Assembly (NCBI GenBank): GCA_009841335.1
Contig: VXLY01000079.1
Coordinates: forward strand, 1-64,000
DNA from: Rhodothermaceae bacterium
GTDB taxonomy: Bacteria; Bacteroidota; Rhodothermia; Rhodothermales; Bin80
Length of the DNA: 64,000 nt
Reading direction: 5' to 3'
Shown here: positions 36,351 to 46,147 of the stretch, in pieces
How the letters are laid out: each line of letters starts with the position of its first letter
How positions within the stretch are numbered: position 1 is the stretch's first letter
Made by a program: the position numbers and the translations under genes
Notes under the pieces: generated by a model
The model's input: only the letters and a program-made list of their open reading frames with translations
The model's database searches: none
Told to the model about the DNA's origin: nothing

Positions 36351-37517
36351 ATGTCAGGTATGCACTCATGTACGGTTCGCCCGGTCAAATCGCGGCGGGA
36401 CCTACGACGCTTTGTTCAATTCCCGTACGACTTATACCGGAGCAGCCCATTCTGGGTACCCCCGCTTCGCATGGATCAGTTTGAGGTCCTGAACCCGCGC
36501 AAGAACCCATTCTTTGAGCATGGACGGATGCAGCTATTCCTTGCATTCGATGCGAACGAAAAAGTCGTGGGGCGAATCGCTGGCATTGTCAATGGCATGC
36601 ATCTGAAAACTCACAACGATGAGACCGGTTTTTTTGGGTTCTTCGAAACCGAAGAGCACTTCGAAACTGCTGCTGCACTTCTGGATCGGGCTGCCGCCTG
36701 GCTTCAAGAGCAGGGATTGAATACTATGCGCGGTCCGGTTAACCCAACCTTGAATGATCCGGCTGGCCTCCTGGTTGACGGATTCGACCGGGTACCCGCA
36801 ATAATGATGGCCTACAACCCTCCATACTACAAGGACTACCTGGAGCGCTGGGGACTTGTTAGTGTCATGACCACATGGGCATACTACATTCACCGCAAGC
36901 ACGTGGCAATTGACCGCATGCGACGTGGGGCTGCTATCATTTATCGCCGTAATCCTGGTGTGTCAGTGCGTACGCTTGATATGTCCCGCTTCGACGAGGA
37001 GGTGGCCACGATAAGAGAGATATACAATGACGCCTGGTCTGACAATTGGGGGTTTGTCCCTATTACAGACAACGAGTTTGTACACTTGGCAAAGGCAATG
37101 AAAGCTATCGTAGATCCAAGGATTTGCTTTTTTGTCGAGCTTGATAGCAATCCGGTAGGCTTCACGGTTTGTCTGCCCGACATCAATCCGGCACTTCAAC
37201 GACTCCCAAACGGTCGCTTGTTGCCGTTCGGCTTAATTAAGCTGCTGATTCTAACAAAATTCGCTGGCATACATAGTGTTCGTATGCCCCTCATGGGAGT
37301 TCGCAAAGAATATCATGGCCGCGCCCTTGATGTACTTCCTGTTCTTGAGACCATGGAACGGGGTCCGGGCTACGGCTACCAAAGCTGCGAGACTAGTTGG
37401 GTTCTCGATAACAACCATGTACTCAAGAACCTGCTAAGCTCCATCAACGCGGACGTGGATAAAGAATATGCCATCCTTGAAACATCGCTCGTCGAAAAAG
37501 CGGCCTCAAAGTCATAA
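36351..37517 (+). CDS. GNAT-fold N-acyltransferase, candidate bacterial ceramide synthase
   Basis: 388 aa with a two-part GNAT-like layout: an N-terminal domain with PVKSRRDLRRFVQFPYDLYR and FLAFDANEKVVGRIAGIVN, and a C-terminal acetyltransferase-like domain with NPVGFTVCLPDINPAL and VRKEYHGRALDVLPVLE. Proteins of this type are commonly encoded beside serine palmitoyltransferase, and in Caulobacter an N-acyltransferase of GNAT type acts as ceramide synthase. On that basis it may acylate the sphingoid base. It is tightly linked to spt (4 bp). The function is inferred from position and fold only. An alternative ATG is at 36360. Confidence 0.65.
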   Translation: MSGMHSCTVRPVKSRRDLRRFVQFPYDLYRSSPFWVPPLRMDQFEVLNPRKNPFFEHGRMQLFLAFDANEKVVGRIAGIVNGMHLKTHNDETGFFGFFETEEHFETAAALLDRAAAWLQEQGLNTMRGPVNPTLNDPAGLLVDGFDRVPAIMMAYNPPYYKDYLERWGLVSVMTTWAYYIHRKHVAIDRMRRGAAIIYRRNPGVSVRTLDMSRFDEEVATIREIYNDAWSDNWGFVPITDNEFVHLAKAMKAIVDPRICFFVELDSNPVGFTVCLPDINPALQRLPNGRLLPFGLIKLLILTKFAGIHSVRMPLMGVRKEYHGRALDVLPVLETMERGPGYGYQSCETSWVLDNNHVLKNLLSSINADVDKEYAILETSLVEKAASKS

Positions 37518-37596
37518 CATCGTTGTTCAGGATCGCCGTTATCCGGGCCTTGTCTGCCGCTACCCTACGTCGGCGAAGGAGTATAGCACAAAAGGT

Positions 37597-38202
37597 CTAC
37601 CGGAACAGTCCTCTTGCCCAGCGCAGTGAAGCATTGGCCGTCACCGCCATGGCAGCTGCCAGCGCATCGTACAATATATCCCGGACATCAAATACGCGAT
37701 CCGGCAGCGCCAGTTGGAGGCACTCATCAATCAAACCAAGAACAGTTGTAACCACGATGACGACTAATGGGCTCGCGAATACTTTCCTACCAGATGCGGA
37801 TCTCTCCAGCAGCGCTGCATAAATTAGCAGGGCAACGATACCATATATGATCAGATGCATCCGTTCCTCCGGCTTTGCAATGCTCATGAGTATGAAACCA
37901 TAGACCGCCGCAATCGCCGTTCCAGCGACGATCTCCGACCATCTCGGCATTGTGCTCATACCTTGTGTCAGAACGAAAACCAGAACCAGAAAACAACCTG
38001 ACAGAAACAGCCACGGCCCCCAGCCGCTGGCTTCCAGTGGCTGAAGCAGATCCCTCACCACACCAAGCGTCAGGTAGACTACCGATACGACTAACACAGC
38101 ACAAGCCCAAAGCCAGCGCTCGCGCCTGGAAACAAATAGCCTCATGCGGGTCAAGTTTTTTGGAAGGGGATTATATCTGAGTTTTAGCAGGGAATGCAGC
38201 AA
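37597..38202 (-). CDS. VanZ-like membrane protein
   Basis: 201 aa (182 if started at ATG 38145, which fits the first helix better). There are several transmembrane helices and the VanZ-like signature PEERMHLIIYGIVALLIYAALLE ... LGLIDECLQLALPDRVFDVRDILYDALAA, with the conserved D-E-Q and P-R-D-D pattern. VanZ relatives are linked to envelope or antibiotic tolerance, but the biochemical function is unknown. Convergent with the GNAT gene. Confidence 0.82.
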   Translation of the reverse strand: MLHSLLKLRYNPLPKNLTRMRLFVSRRERWLWACAVLVVSVVYLTLGVVRDLLQPLEASGWGPWLFLSGCFLVLVFVLTQGMSTMPRWSEIVAGTAIAAVYGFILMSIAKPEERMHLIIYGIVALLIYAALLERSASGRKVFASPLVVIVVTTVLGLIDECLQLALPDRVFDVRDILYDALAAAMAVTANASLRWARGLFR

Positions 38203-38281
38203 GTCATATCATAGGTGCAGGTATACAGAACTCTTTTGTCGTCGGCTTATACGGTTCCCTGCTTTTACTCATGCAAGACAC

Positions 38282-39313
38282 TTACTGGCTTACTGTATCA
38301 TTGATGACCTGTAGCAGACTCGTCACCGGATCATGTGTATCGTGTGCGATCTCCCAAATCATTACACCAGGAAAACCATTCTCCACTATATACTGCGTCT
38401 TGTCGGCAATAGTCTGCCTACCGTTATAGTAGATGTTTTCGACTCGGTCCATTCCAGGAGCATTCGGATACCGCGCAGCAATATCTCGGTATGCAACACC
38501 TCTGCCTCCATTAACATCAAAATCTCTTCCATAAAACGGCAGGCCAAGGATTATCTTACCCGAGGGCCATTTACGGTAGTTGACCCAGTAGGCCAAACCG
38601 GTTGCAGAAGCATCTGACCCCGTCCCGATGGCTTGATCAAAGGAAGAATGGGGGCCAGGAGCAGACCATGGTCCAGAAAAGTCGTATCCCATCACGTGCA
38701 CGTAATCAACCAGGTGATACACTTCATCATAATGCCTGCCGAACCAGTCTCCGGGATAGACATCAAGTGATATTCCCCAGCTGTCCAGCTCGCTTCGGAG
38801 TTCTTTCATCAATGACATAAAGGCAACCTTTTCGGAGGCTATCGGAATATTGGCATCATCTTTATTCCATTCTTCCCAGTCAATATCAACCCCATCAAGG
38901 CAGTTTTCAGCCAAGTACTGCCTGACGGTACGAACAAAATTTCCGCGAGCACCTTCATTCGCGGCAAGAACAGGATAATTTGACGAACCTGCACCTCCGC
39001 CAACCGAAACATAGACCTCAACTCCATTTGCGTGGGCTGCCTGAACCAATGAGTCTAATCGGGAAAGATCTGCAACATTAATCGATCCGTCAGTTTCCGG
39101 TATCGCAAACGCATAGATCACACGCGTAAGCATATCCCACCTTATTTGGGATATGGGTAATACATCGTGCTTGTAGCCGGGATAAAAGCCAATAATCTGA
39201 TGCTCGGTGACCTTACGGTCAAAATCGCACGTCGAGAAAGGTTCTTCCTCAACAGCCGAGGTGCAGCCTGTTATCGCCAGGACAATAACACCAACAGTAC
39301 CAATGGATCTCAT
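38282..39313 (-). CDS. Glycoside hydrolase family 18 lipoprotein (chitinase-like)
   Basis: 343 aa from ATG 39313; the ORF-track start six codons upstream is less likely. A lipoprotein signal (RSIGTVGVIVLAITGC) is followed by a GH18 TIM barrel: VEVYVSVGGGAG (strand 3 SxGG motif) and CLDGVDIDWEEW, the DxxDxDxE catalytic motif with the acid/base Glu. Later conserved pieces are MGYDFSGPW and LGLPFYGRDF. It should hydrolyse beta-1,4-N-acetylglucosamine polymers or chitooligosaccharides at the cell surface or in the periplasm. No T9SS C-terminal sorting domain is present. Confidence 0.92.
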   Translation of the reverse strand: MRSIGTVGVIVLAITGCTSAVEEEPFSTCDFDRKVTEHQIIGFYPGYKHDVLPISQIRWDMLTRVIYAFAIPETDGSINVADLSRLDSLVQAAHANGVEVYVSVGGGAGSSNYPVLAANEGARGNFVRTVRQYLAENCLDGVDIDWEEWNKDDANIPIASEKVAFMSLMKELRSELDSWGISLDVYPGDWFGRHYDEVYHLVDYVHVMGYDFSGPWSAPGPHSSFDQAIGTGSDASATGLAYWVNYRKWPSGKIILGLPFYGRDFDVNGGRGVAYRDIAARYPNAPGMDRVENIYYNGRQTIADKTQYIVENGFPGVMIWEIAHDTHDPVTSLLQVINDTVSQ

Positions 39314-39432
39314 AACCGATATATATGACAAGGAGAGTTATGACCAAGTTTGAACATTGACTATATGTCCAGCCTACCGCCAACTACATGTCTGATCAAC
39401 TGGCATCTATCGCCAACTCAATCATACATCGC

Positions 39433-40038
39433 TTAGAAAAGCTGGTCAAAAAAACGGGGGAGTATGCCCGGTTCCAATGCAACTGCCAGAAGCAACCCAC
39501 CTATTGCGCCCCCCAGATGGGCCTCGTGAGCAATCCCAAATGATCTCCCACTTTTCATCGCATAAATGCTTCCAGCTACAAACAGGAATGCGAAAAGCAC
39601 CGCCGGGACGGGCAGCGCTGCAAAAATATAAATCAGATCATACGGAGCAAACAATACGTAGCAAAAGAGTACCCCACTTATGGCCCCACTCGCCCCAACC
39701 GCACTATACCCGCTATTGCCCCGATGCTGGAAATGTGTCAAGGCATGTGCACTCAAGAGCGACCCCATATACAATATCAGATAATCCGCGCTCCCCATAC
39801 GAGTCTCCAGTGCTGGCCCGAAGAAGTACAGTGTAATCGCATTGAAGGCCAGATGCGTGAGCGAAACATGCACAAAACCACCGGTGATATAGCGGTATGG
39901 CTCCTTTGACACTCGGGTCGGTCTAAATCCCAGACGATCAATCAACGTCGGGTCGGCAAAGAGCGCAAAACCGCTTACCATGACAATAGCAACGAGGAGC
40001 AATATCGTCACGGGTGAATCTGGTCCAAATAGCCCCAT
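39433..40038 (-). CDS. Rhomboid-family intramembrane serine protease
   Basis: 201 aa with six predicted membrane helices. Catalytic residues are visible: Ser117 in GASGAISG and His174 in HEAHLGGAIGG, plus the HVSLTHLAFNA motif in helix 2. It cleaves transmembrane substrates within the inner membrane. It starts 4 bp after the purQ stop, so it is probably co-transcribed with YceI and purQ. Confidence 0.92.
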   Translation of the reverse strand: MGLFGPDSPVTILLLVAIVMVSGFALFADPTLIDRLGFRPTRVSKEPYRYITGGFVHVSLTHLAFNAITLYFFGPALETRMGSADYLILYMGSLLSAHALTHFQHRGNSGYSAVGASGAISGVLFCYVLFAPYDLIYIFAALPVPAVLFAFLFVAGSIYAMKSGRSFGIAHEAHLGGAIGGLLLAVALEPGILPRFFDQLF

Positions 40039-40041
40039 GAA

Positions 40042-40725
40042 TTAGATTTGTAGCAGGCTTCGGAAAAGCATCGCGCCGTCCCGACTGCCAAGAGCCTCTT
40101 CTGCCGCTCGCTCAGGGTGAGGCATCATGCCGAGCACGTTTCCAGCCCTGTTCACTATGCCCGCAATGTTGTTGGCGGATCCATTGGGGTTGGAATCCGG
40201 TGTGACCTCACCGGCCGGTGTCGTATACCGGAACACAACCTGTCCATTTCGCTCCAACTCTACCAACTCGGATGCCTCCGCGTAGTAGTTACCCTCACCA
40301 TGAGCGATAGGAATACGTAAAACCTGGCCCAACTCAGCATTACGTGTATAGGGTACGTCTGTGTTATCTATTCGTAGATGGACCCACGTACAGGCAAATC
40401 GAACGGACGCATTACGAAGCAATGCACCGGGCAAGAGCCCACATTCACACAGAACCTGAAAGCCATTGCAGATGCCCAAGACAAGGCCGCCGTGCTCTGC
40501 AAAGCGGACGACGCTGTCCATAATTAAAGAAAATCGGGCAACCGCTCCAGCCCGCAAGTAATCCCCATAGGAAAAACCGCCTGGCACAATAACGAGGTCA
40601 ACTGGAGGTAATTCCCGTTCCTTATGCCAGATAAACGTGGTTTCGAGACCAAAAACATGCCGTGCAACGTGGTAAGCGTCGTGGTCACAGTTTGAGCCCG
40701 GAAAAACAATGACGCCTACACGCAT
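40042..40725 (-). CDS. purQ: Phosphoribosylformylglycinamidine synthase, glutaminase subunit
   Basis: 227 aa from ATG 40725. The ORF track's longer start adds 32 residues unlike PurQ, whereas [18 protein letters not shown] is the canonical beginning. It is a class I amidotransferase with nucleophile Cys in GICNGFQVL and the His-Glu pair in [10 protein letters not shown]. It supplies ammonia to PurL for purine synthesis; PurL and PurS are not in the window. Confidence 0.96.
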   Translation of the reverse strand: MRVGVIVFPGSNCDHDAYHVARHVFGLETTFIWHKERELPPVDLVIVPGGFSYGDYLRAGAVARFSLIMDSVVRFAEHGGLVLGICNGFQVLCECGLLPGALLRNASVRFACTWVHLRIDNTDVPYTRNAELGQVLRIPIAHGEGNYYAEASELVELERNGQVVFRYTTPAGEVTPDSNPNGSANNIAGIVNRAGNVLGMMPHPERAAEEALGSRDGAMLFRSLLQI

Positions 40726-40736
40726 CAATTCTTGGA

Positions 40737-41324
40737 TTAGTCCTTTATGACTTCCAGTTCTAGAATGATCTCCACATTGTGTCCAACAATAAATCCTCCG
40801 GCCTCGGTCAATTGATCCCAAGATAGATTGAATTCCTTACGATTAATCACCGTGCGTGCCTCAAACCCGGCGCGCTCAGAATCCCCCATCTTGGTCGTTC
40901 CCAGAAACTCACTTTCCAACGCAACCGACTGGGTAACATCTCTGATCGTGAGATCTCCAACTAAATGAAAGTTGTTGCCTTCAATGTTGGTTACTTCTGT
41001 ACTGGTGAAGGTTATATTCGGAAACTCTTCAGCTCCGAAAAAATCATCCGAGCGCAAGTGGCCATCCCGACGCTCATTGCCGGTGTCAATACTGCCCGCT
41101 TCAATCGTAGCGCTGACCATCAGGGTACTCAAGTCAGTACCGTCCATCAGGATTTCTGCATCATAATCAACAAATTCACCCCGAACGTTGGAGATCCCCA
41201 AGTGACGTACCTTGAACCCAATGTTAGAGTGTACTGCGTCAATTGACCAAGACGAAGGTTCCTCAGTGGGTACCGAGAAAGCCAGCAGACAGAGCGAGAC
41301 GCAAAGGATTAAACGTGTTTTCAT
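40737..41324 (-). CDS. YceI-family periplasmic lipocalin-like protein
   Basis: 195 aa from ATG 41324, which gives the signal peptide [18 protein letters not shown]. The mature part has the YceI pattern: [63 protein letters not shown] and [26 protein letters not shown]. YceI proteins are eight-stranded barrels that bind isoprenoid or lipid-like ligands. It is 11 bp upstream of purQ. Confidence 0.93.
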   Translation of the reverse strand: MKTRLILCVSLCLLAFSVPTEEPSSWSIDAVHSNIGFKVRHLGISNVRGEFVDYDAEILMDGTDLSTLMVSATIEAGSIDTGNERRDGHLRSDDFFGAEEFPNITFTSTEVTNIEGNNFHLVGDLTIRDVTQSVALESEFLGTTKMGDSERAGFEARTVINRKEFNLSWDQLTEAGGFIVGHNVEIILELEVIKD

Positions 41325-41475
41325 TTCCGCAAAGAAAAAATATTGGTTACTACAATCCGGCGGGTGAAACGTCATAGATCCCAGTAGGATTCCCGGAGCT
41401 TCCACCATCCCACCTCACGATTCAACATTTTTCCTCTAGAATCGTTTTTATCCGCCCTGTGTATTTTGGCCTCCG

Positions 41476-42351
41476 ATGATCCCACGTGAACTCTTCGCCA
41501 AAATTCGGCGAATCGAAATTCGTACTAAAGGCTTAGTTAACAACGTTTTTGGTGGAGAATACCACTCAGCCTTTAAGGGTCGTGGCATCGAATTCTCGGA
41601 AGTACGCCCCTATCAGTTTGGGGACGATATTAGAACGATTGACTGGAATGTGACTGCACGCACAGGAGACACGTTCGTCAAGATTTTTGAGGAAGAGCGA
41701 GAACAGACGCTGCTGCTTGTTGTGGATATCTCGGGCTCCAGTGATTTTGGCAGCCGTGACAAATTCAAACGGGAGATCGCCGCGGAAATCTGCGCAATCT
41801 TGGGATTCAGTGCCATTAAGAACAACGATAAGGTTGGCCTTTTGTTATTCTCTGATCAGGTTGAACTCTTTGTGCCCCCAAAAAGTGGACGACGGCATGT
41901 ACTACGCCTGATACGCGACCTGTTTGCGCACGAGCCCTGCTCGTCGGGCACGTCTATCCAGGCGGCATTGGATCATATCCTCCGCGTAATTAGACGGAGA
42001 TCAATCGTTCTACTGGTTAGTGACTTTCTGGACGAAGGCTTTGAAAAACCGCTGCGCATGGTCTCTCGCCGACATGACACCGTTGCTGTGCAGCTGCAGG
42101 ACCCCCGCGAAAAATCTCTCCCCTCCCTTGGACTGGTCACTCTGTTCGATCCAGAAACCCATCGGGCACAACTGCTGGATACGGGAAGTCGTGTGGTACG
42201 GAAAGCGTTTCGCCATTCTTCTCTGGACAGAAACACTCAACTTAAAGTACTTTTCCGGCGTGCCCGGGTTGACCACGTCGAAATCCAATGTGGCGAAGAC
42301 TTCGTTGACCCATTGGCAAAGTTCTTCCGTGCGCGTGCACAGATTGCCTGA
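41476..42351 (+). CDS. DUF58 domain protein, first gene of the Bat operon
   Basis: 291 aa. The DUF58 core motif GRGIEFSEVRPYQFGDDIRTIDWNVTAR is followed by a VWA-like fold with a DISGSSD MIDAS motif. DUF58 proteins normally form a module with a MoxR AAA+ ATPase and the Bat proteins. Here no moxR precedes it: the next gene upstream is yceI on the other strand. Its stop overlaps the next start by one base (TGATG). Confidence 0.9.
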   Translation: MIPRELFAKIRRIEIRTKGLVNNVFGGEYHSAFKGRGIEFSEVRPYQFGDDIRTIDWNVTARTGDTFVKIFEEEREQTLLLVVDISGSSDFGSRDKFKREIAAEICAILGFSAIKNNDKVGLLLFSDQVELFVPPKSGRRHVLRLIRDLFAHEPCSSGTSIQAALDHILRVIRRRSIVLLVSDFLDEGFEKPLRMVSRRHDTVAVQLQDPREKSLPSLGLVTLFDPETHRAQLLDTGSRVVRKAFRHSSLDRNTQLKVLFRRARVDHVEIQCGEDFVDPLAKFFRARAQIA

Positions 42352-43319
42352 TGAGGAGATTGTATTTGTGTGCTACACTTGCTACAGTAGCAACCCTTTT
42401 TGCTGAGGTCGGCACGCTTCAGGCCCAACGTGTGGAAGCCTATCTTTCTGAGGACAGCGTTACTGTGGGCGGTCGTTTTGCCCTTACGCTTGTGGCAATT
42501 CATGGGTTTGATGAGATGCCGTCATTCCCAAGCATGGATTCCGCTTTTGGTGATATTACTCCCGTCAGACTCATATCTGCCGGAACACGCCTATTGGACT
42601 CTGATGTGCGTTTGGACAGCGCCGTATACGAGGCAACCACCTTTGCCCTGGACACGGCCCGGTTGGCGCCACTCACCATCCGTTTCCCAGATAGTGACGT
42701 GACAGCCACAACACCGGCCCAAGAGTTGGTTGTGATATCCGTAGTTCCACAGGACGCCGCGGATATCCGGGGGTTGGCACCACCGGTTGGATTTGGGCGT
42801 CCAAATTGGCCATATGTCCTTTTGGGAATTGGCGTCCTGATTGCAGGTGCATTGATCTGGTACCTGATCTGGCGACACAAAAATCCAAAACCTCTTTACA
42901 TCAGTGAGCCCGAAGAGCGTGCGCCCCCCGACCCTGCAAAAGTTGCACTGGAGCGCCTACGCGCACTTGAAAATGCTCCCCTCGCTAAAAGAGCGCAGGT
43001 TGAAGCGTTTTACGTAGACTTATCGGACATACTTCGTACTTACATTGAGGACCGACTACACATGCCAGCCCTTGAATGTACAACCCGGGAACTAGTCCAG
43101 ATTCTGGTGGGCCCGAGCGTGCAGCATCAAGTGCCCTCCGGTATTCCAGAACAACTGGATCAGGTCCTTTCTCTTGCAGACTTAGTCAAATTTGCGGATG
43201 TGACTCCCGCTGTAAATGAGGGGCGATCTGTGCTGAAAGAAGCGGTAAAGATTGTCAACCGAGTTGAAGTCAAGTTTGACCAGCGTGCGGCCGCAGAAGA
43301 TTTTGTTAAAGTGAGCTGA
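42351..43319 (+). CDS. DUF4381/BatD-like membrane protein of the Bat operon
   Basis: 322 aa. A signal peptide (LYLCATLATVATLFAEVGTLQA), a beta-rich periplasmic region with VEAYLSEDSVTVGGRFALTL (like one BatD repeat), a transmembrane helix (WPYVLLGIGVLIAGALIWYLIW) and a cytoplasmic helical part containing VEAFYVDLSDILRTYIEDRLHMPALECTTRELVQIL, the DUF4381-type tail. Its place between DUF58 and batA is the family's usual one in Bacteroidota. It probably helps assemble the Bat membrane complex. Confidence 0.82.
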   Translation: MRRLYLCATLATVATLFAEVGTLQAQRVEAYLSEDSVTVGGRFALTLVAIHGFDEMPSFPSMDSAFGDITPVRLISAGTRLLDSDVRLDSAVYEATTFALDTARLAPLTIRFPDSDVTATTPAQELVVISVVPQDAADIRGLAPPVGFGRPNWPYVLLGIGVLIAGALIWYLIWRHKNPKPLYISEPEERAPPDPAKVALERLRALENAPLAKRAQVEAFYVDLSDILRTYIEDRLHMPALECTTRELVQILVGPSVQHQVPSGIPEQLDQVLSLADLVKFADVTPAVNEGRSVLKEAVKIVNRVEVKFDQRAAAEDFVKVS

Positions 43320-43324
43320 CTGTC

Positions 43325-44308
43325 ATGGAGTTTGCCCAACCGCAGTGGCTGTTTCTGCTGACTCTGGTCCCGCTCTACGGGCTCTTGCAATGGTTCCGCA
43401 GGCGAGGTACACCGGGCCTTACCTTTAGTAATCTGCGGGCCGCACATGATGCACCGCGCGGTCCGCGTGTCTATGCCATCGTTCTTCCCCCGTTACTGCG
43501 CATGGGAGCATTAGCCTTGTGCGTACTTGCACTTGCCCGTCCCCAGGTGCGCGAAGTAACACAGGAGCGCTATGCGGAAGGTGTTGATATCGTTCTGGTT
43601 CTGGATACCTCTACAAGCATGCGAGCCGAAGACTTTCGACCAAATCGATTCGAGGCAGCTCGTGAAGTAGCTTCTGAGTTTATCGCAGGGCGCATGTCAG
43701 ATCGGGTTGGGCTTATTGTGTTTGCGGCAAAAGCGTACACACAGGCTCCGCTCACGCTGGATTATGCGTTCCTGCAAAGTATGCTGGAGGAAGTCGAGGT
43801 CGGTAGCATCCAGGATGGCACTGCGATTGGTACTGCACTGGCCACCGCTGTCAATAGACTTAAGGATACCTCTGCGGAGAGCAAAGTTATCATTCTGCTT
43901 ACGGATGGACAAAATAACCGAGGCGAAATTGATCCAGTAACCGCTTCCGAGGTTGCTGCAACCCTCGGCGTACGTGTCTATGCGATCGGGGTCGGCACCT
44001 ATGGAGAGGCACCGTTCGTCTTTGACCGCCCTTTTGGTGGGAGACAACGTCAAATGGTCCCGGTGGAAATTGATGAGGACATGTTGCGTTCAATTGCACA
44101 GGGGACCGGAGGACAATATTTTCGAGCTACCGATGAGCGGGCACTCCGCGAAATCTATGAACAGATCGGCGATCTGGAGAAAAGCCAAATTGAAACACGT
44201 ATATATACAGACTATGAGGAACGGTACGCACGTTATCTATGGCCTGGGCTGCTTCTGATCCTGATTGAGGTTCTGTTGAAAACAACCCTGCTCCGTCGCT
44301 TTCCCTAA
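43325..44308 (+). CDS. batA: BatA, membrane-anchored VWA protein
   Basis: 327 aa. Two N-terminal hydrophobic helices (the aerotolerance BatA_N region, WLFLLTLVPLYGLLQWF), then a VWA domain with MIDAS residues in VLDTSTSMRAEDFRPNR and the downstream DGTAIGTAL and LLTDGQNNRGE motifs, then a C-terminal helix. Bat proteins are implicated in oxygen and stress tolerance of Bacteroidota and spirochaetes, probably as an inner-membrane complex. Its stop codon overlaps the batB start. Confidence 0.93.
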   Translation: MEFAQPQWLFLLTLVPLYGLLQWFRRRGTPGLTFSNLRAAHDAPRGPRVYAIVLPPLLRMGALALCVLALARPQVREVTQERYAEGVDIVLVLDTSTSMRAEDFRPNRFEAAREVASEFIAGRMSDRVGLIVFAAKAYTQAPLTLDYAFLQSMLEEVEVGSIQDGTAIGTALATAVNRLKDTSAESKVIILLTDGQNNRGEIDPVTASEVAATLGVRVYAIGVGTYGEAPFVFDRPFGGRQRQMVPVEIDEDMLRSIAQGTGGQYFRATDERALREIYEQIGDLEKSQIETRIYTDYEERYARYLWPGLLLILIEVLLKTTLLRRFP

Positions 44309-45348
44309 TGGCTTGGCTTAATGAGTCATACTATTGGACTCTCTGGGCGGTCCCCCTGGTTATCGCGCTCAGTTTGTACGCGTCCTGGCGGCGACGGACA
44401 CTACAGGTGCGCTTTGGTGACATTCCACTCGTACGCAGGCTCTCCCAAAGCGTAAGCGGTCGTCGACGACGCTACAAGGCCTCAATCATCGCAGCAGCGG
44501 TTGGATTGCTGGCTATTTCGCTCGTTGGCCCCCAAGTGGGTACCCAACTGCGTGAAGTAAAGCGAGAAGGTATTGATCTGGTGATTGCATTGGATGTATC
44601 AGCGTCAATGCTGGCAGAGGATGTTGCACCAAACCGCTTGGGACGAGCACGCAACGAAATCAAGAAACTTCTGGGAGAGCTGCGTGGAGATAGAGTGGGG
44701 CTGGTAATCTTTGCGGGTGACGCATTCATCCAGTGTCCGCTAACCACCGACTACAGTGCTGTGCGACTATTCCTGGATGTTGCTAATCCGGACCTGTTGC
44801 CTACACCTGGCACAGACTTTAGTGAGGCACTTCGGATGGCTATCCAGGCCTTTGATGCTCCTTTACCTAGTATTGATACTGAGGCTACAAGATCAAAAGC
44901 TCTGCTGATTGTATCTGACGGTGAAAATCATGTTGCTGAACTGGAAGATATTCTGACCGCGGCACGCGACGAAGGAATCACGATTTTTGCAGCCGGCGTT
45001 GGTGAGGTGGAGGGAGCTCCAATTCCCGTATATGGTGCAAGCGGCCAACGTACTGGGTACAGACGAGACCTTGAAGGGCAAATAATCCACTCAAAGCTGG
45101 AAGAATCCAGCCTCAGGACCCTCAGCACAGATGGGGCCTATTTTCAGATCGGCCGTACATCCAGTGCGCTTTCCAGTGTTATTCCTGCACTCGAACGGTT
45201 GGATCAAGCTACACTGGCGGAGGAACAGTTTGAAGATTACGATCTCAAGTACCAGTGGCCCTTAGCATTTGCACTGCTGTTACTTTGTGTAGACGGCCTT
45301 ATTTCCGTCCGCCGAAGCTCTCGGGCTAACTCACAGGAAAATACCTGA
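44308..45348 (+). CDS. batB: BatB, membrane-anchored VWA protein
   Basis: 346 aa, paralogue of BatA with the same order: N-terminal hydrophobic helices (TLWAVPLVIALSLYASW), VWA domain with IALDVSASMLAEDVAPNR and PGTDFSEAL MIDAS motifs and IVSDGENH, and a C-terminal membrane helix (QWPLAFALLLLCVDGLI). BatA and BatB likely form the heteromeric core of the complex. Confidence 0.93.
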   Translation: MAWLNESYYWTLWAVPLVIALSLYASWRRRTLQVRFGDIPLVRRLSQSVSGRRRRYKASIIAAAVGLLAISLVGPQVGTQLREVKREGIDLVIALDVSASMLAEDVAPNRLGRARNEIKKLLGELRGDRVGLVIFAGDAFIQCPLTTDYSAVRLFLDVANPDLLPTPGTDFSEALRMAIQAFDAPLPSIDTEATRSKALLIVSDGENHVAELEDILTAARDEGITIFAAGVGEVEGAPIPVYGASGQRTGYRRDLEGQIIHSKLEESSLRTLSTDGAYFQIGRTSSALSSVIPALERLDQATLAEEQFEDYDLKYQWPLAFALLLLCVDGLISVRRSSRANSQENT

Positions 45349-45352
45349 CAAA

Positions 45353-46141
45353 ATGACCTTAGCAACCGTATTAAGCATTCTCTTGGCAAGTATCCAGATA
45401 ATCCCGATGGGCAATGCCAAGAAGCATGGTCGGAATGGTAATGATTCTCTGGAGCAGGGCCAGTACGAAGGAGCCGCTTTTGCGTATCAGGAGGGTCTCT
45501 CGTCCTACGAATCTGCTCCGGAAATAGACGAGACTTACTTCGGCCTTCAGAATAATCTGGGGCTTGCACTTCATCAAAACGGGGATTTTGGGGGAGCACA
45601 AAACGCGTTTTCGGAAGCACTTGCATATGCACCCTATGACCAGGCCAGGACTACCCCAGCGTACAATGCAGGAAACAATGCATTTAGGAACCAGCAGTTA
45701 GAGCAAGCCCTGGAGCATTATCGGGAAGCCTTGTTGGCAGACCCGGAGAACGAAGATGCTAGGTACAATTTTGAGTTTGTAAGCCGACAGCTGCAAGAGC
45801 AGCAGAATCAGCAGCAATCTGAAAGTGACGATCAGGAACAGCAGGAAGATCAGGATCAGCAGCAAGACCAAAACGATCAGGCGAACGAAAGCGATCAAGA
45901 ACAGGATGAGAATCAGACAGAGCAGGAGGAAAACCCTCAGGAGCAGGAGGAACAGTCTCAACAAGAGCAGCAGGAAGAACAACAGGAACAGGATCCGCAG
46001 CAAGAGCAGCAGCGCGAGACACCTTTGACCCGTGAGCAGGCTGAACGTATCCTGGAAGCACTGGAGAACGAAGAAGAAGAACTCTTGCGAGAAGTACAAA
46101 AAATGGAAGGACGCCCGAGGCGGGTTGCAAAAGACTGGTAA
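45353..46141 (+). CDS. batC: BatC, TPR protein with Gln/Glu-rich tail
   Basis: 262 aa. A short hydrophobic N terminus, TPR repeats (about 25-135; GNDSLEQGQYEGAAFAYQEGL, GNNAFRNQQLEQALEHYREAL), then about 80 residues made almost entirely of Gln, Glu, Asp and Asn (about 145-220), and a C-terminal helix starting with TREQAERILEALENEEEELL. The low-complexity tail is known from other BatC proteins. Lengths and composition of the tail are unreliable for homology searches. Confidence 0.88.
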   Translation: MTLATVLSILLASIQIIPMGNAKKHGRNGNDSLEQGQYEGAAFAYQEGLSSYESAPEIDETYFGLQNNLGLALHQNGDFGGAQNAFSEALAYAPYDQARTTPAYNAGNNAFRNQQLEQALEHYREALLADPENEDARYNFEFVSRQLQEQQNQQQSESDDQEQQEDQDQQQDQNDQANESDQEQDENQTEQEENPQEQEEQSQQEQQEEQQEQDPQQEQQRETPLTREQAERILEALENEEEELLREVQKMEGRPRRVAKDW

Positions 46142-46147
46142 TTTCTG

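Noticed and set aside
41482-41497. CCCACGTGAAC at the DUF58 start resembling half a parS site
   Set aside because: Only one arm matches and it overlaps coding sequence.
45800-46020. Low-complexity CAG/GAA repeats as a microsatellite or regulatory repeat
   Set aside because: They encode the acidic glutamine-rich tail typical of BatC.
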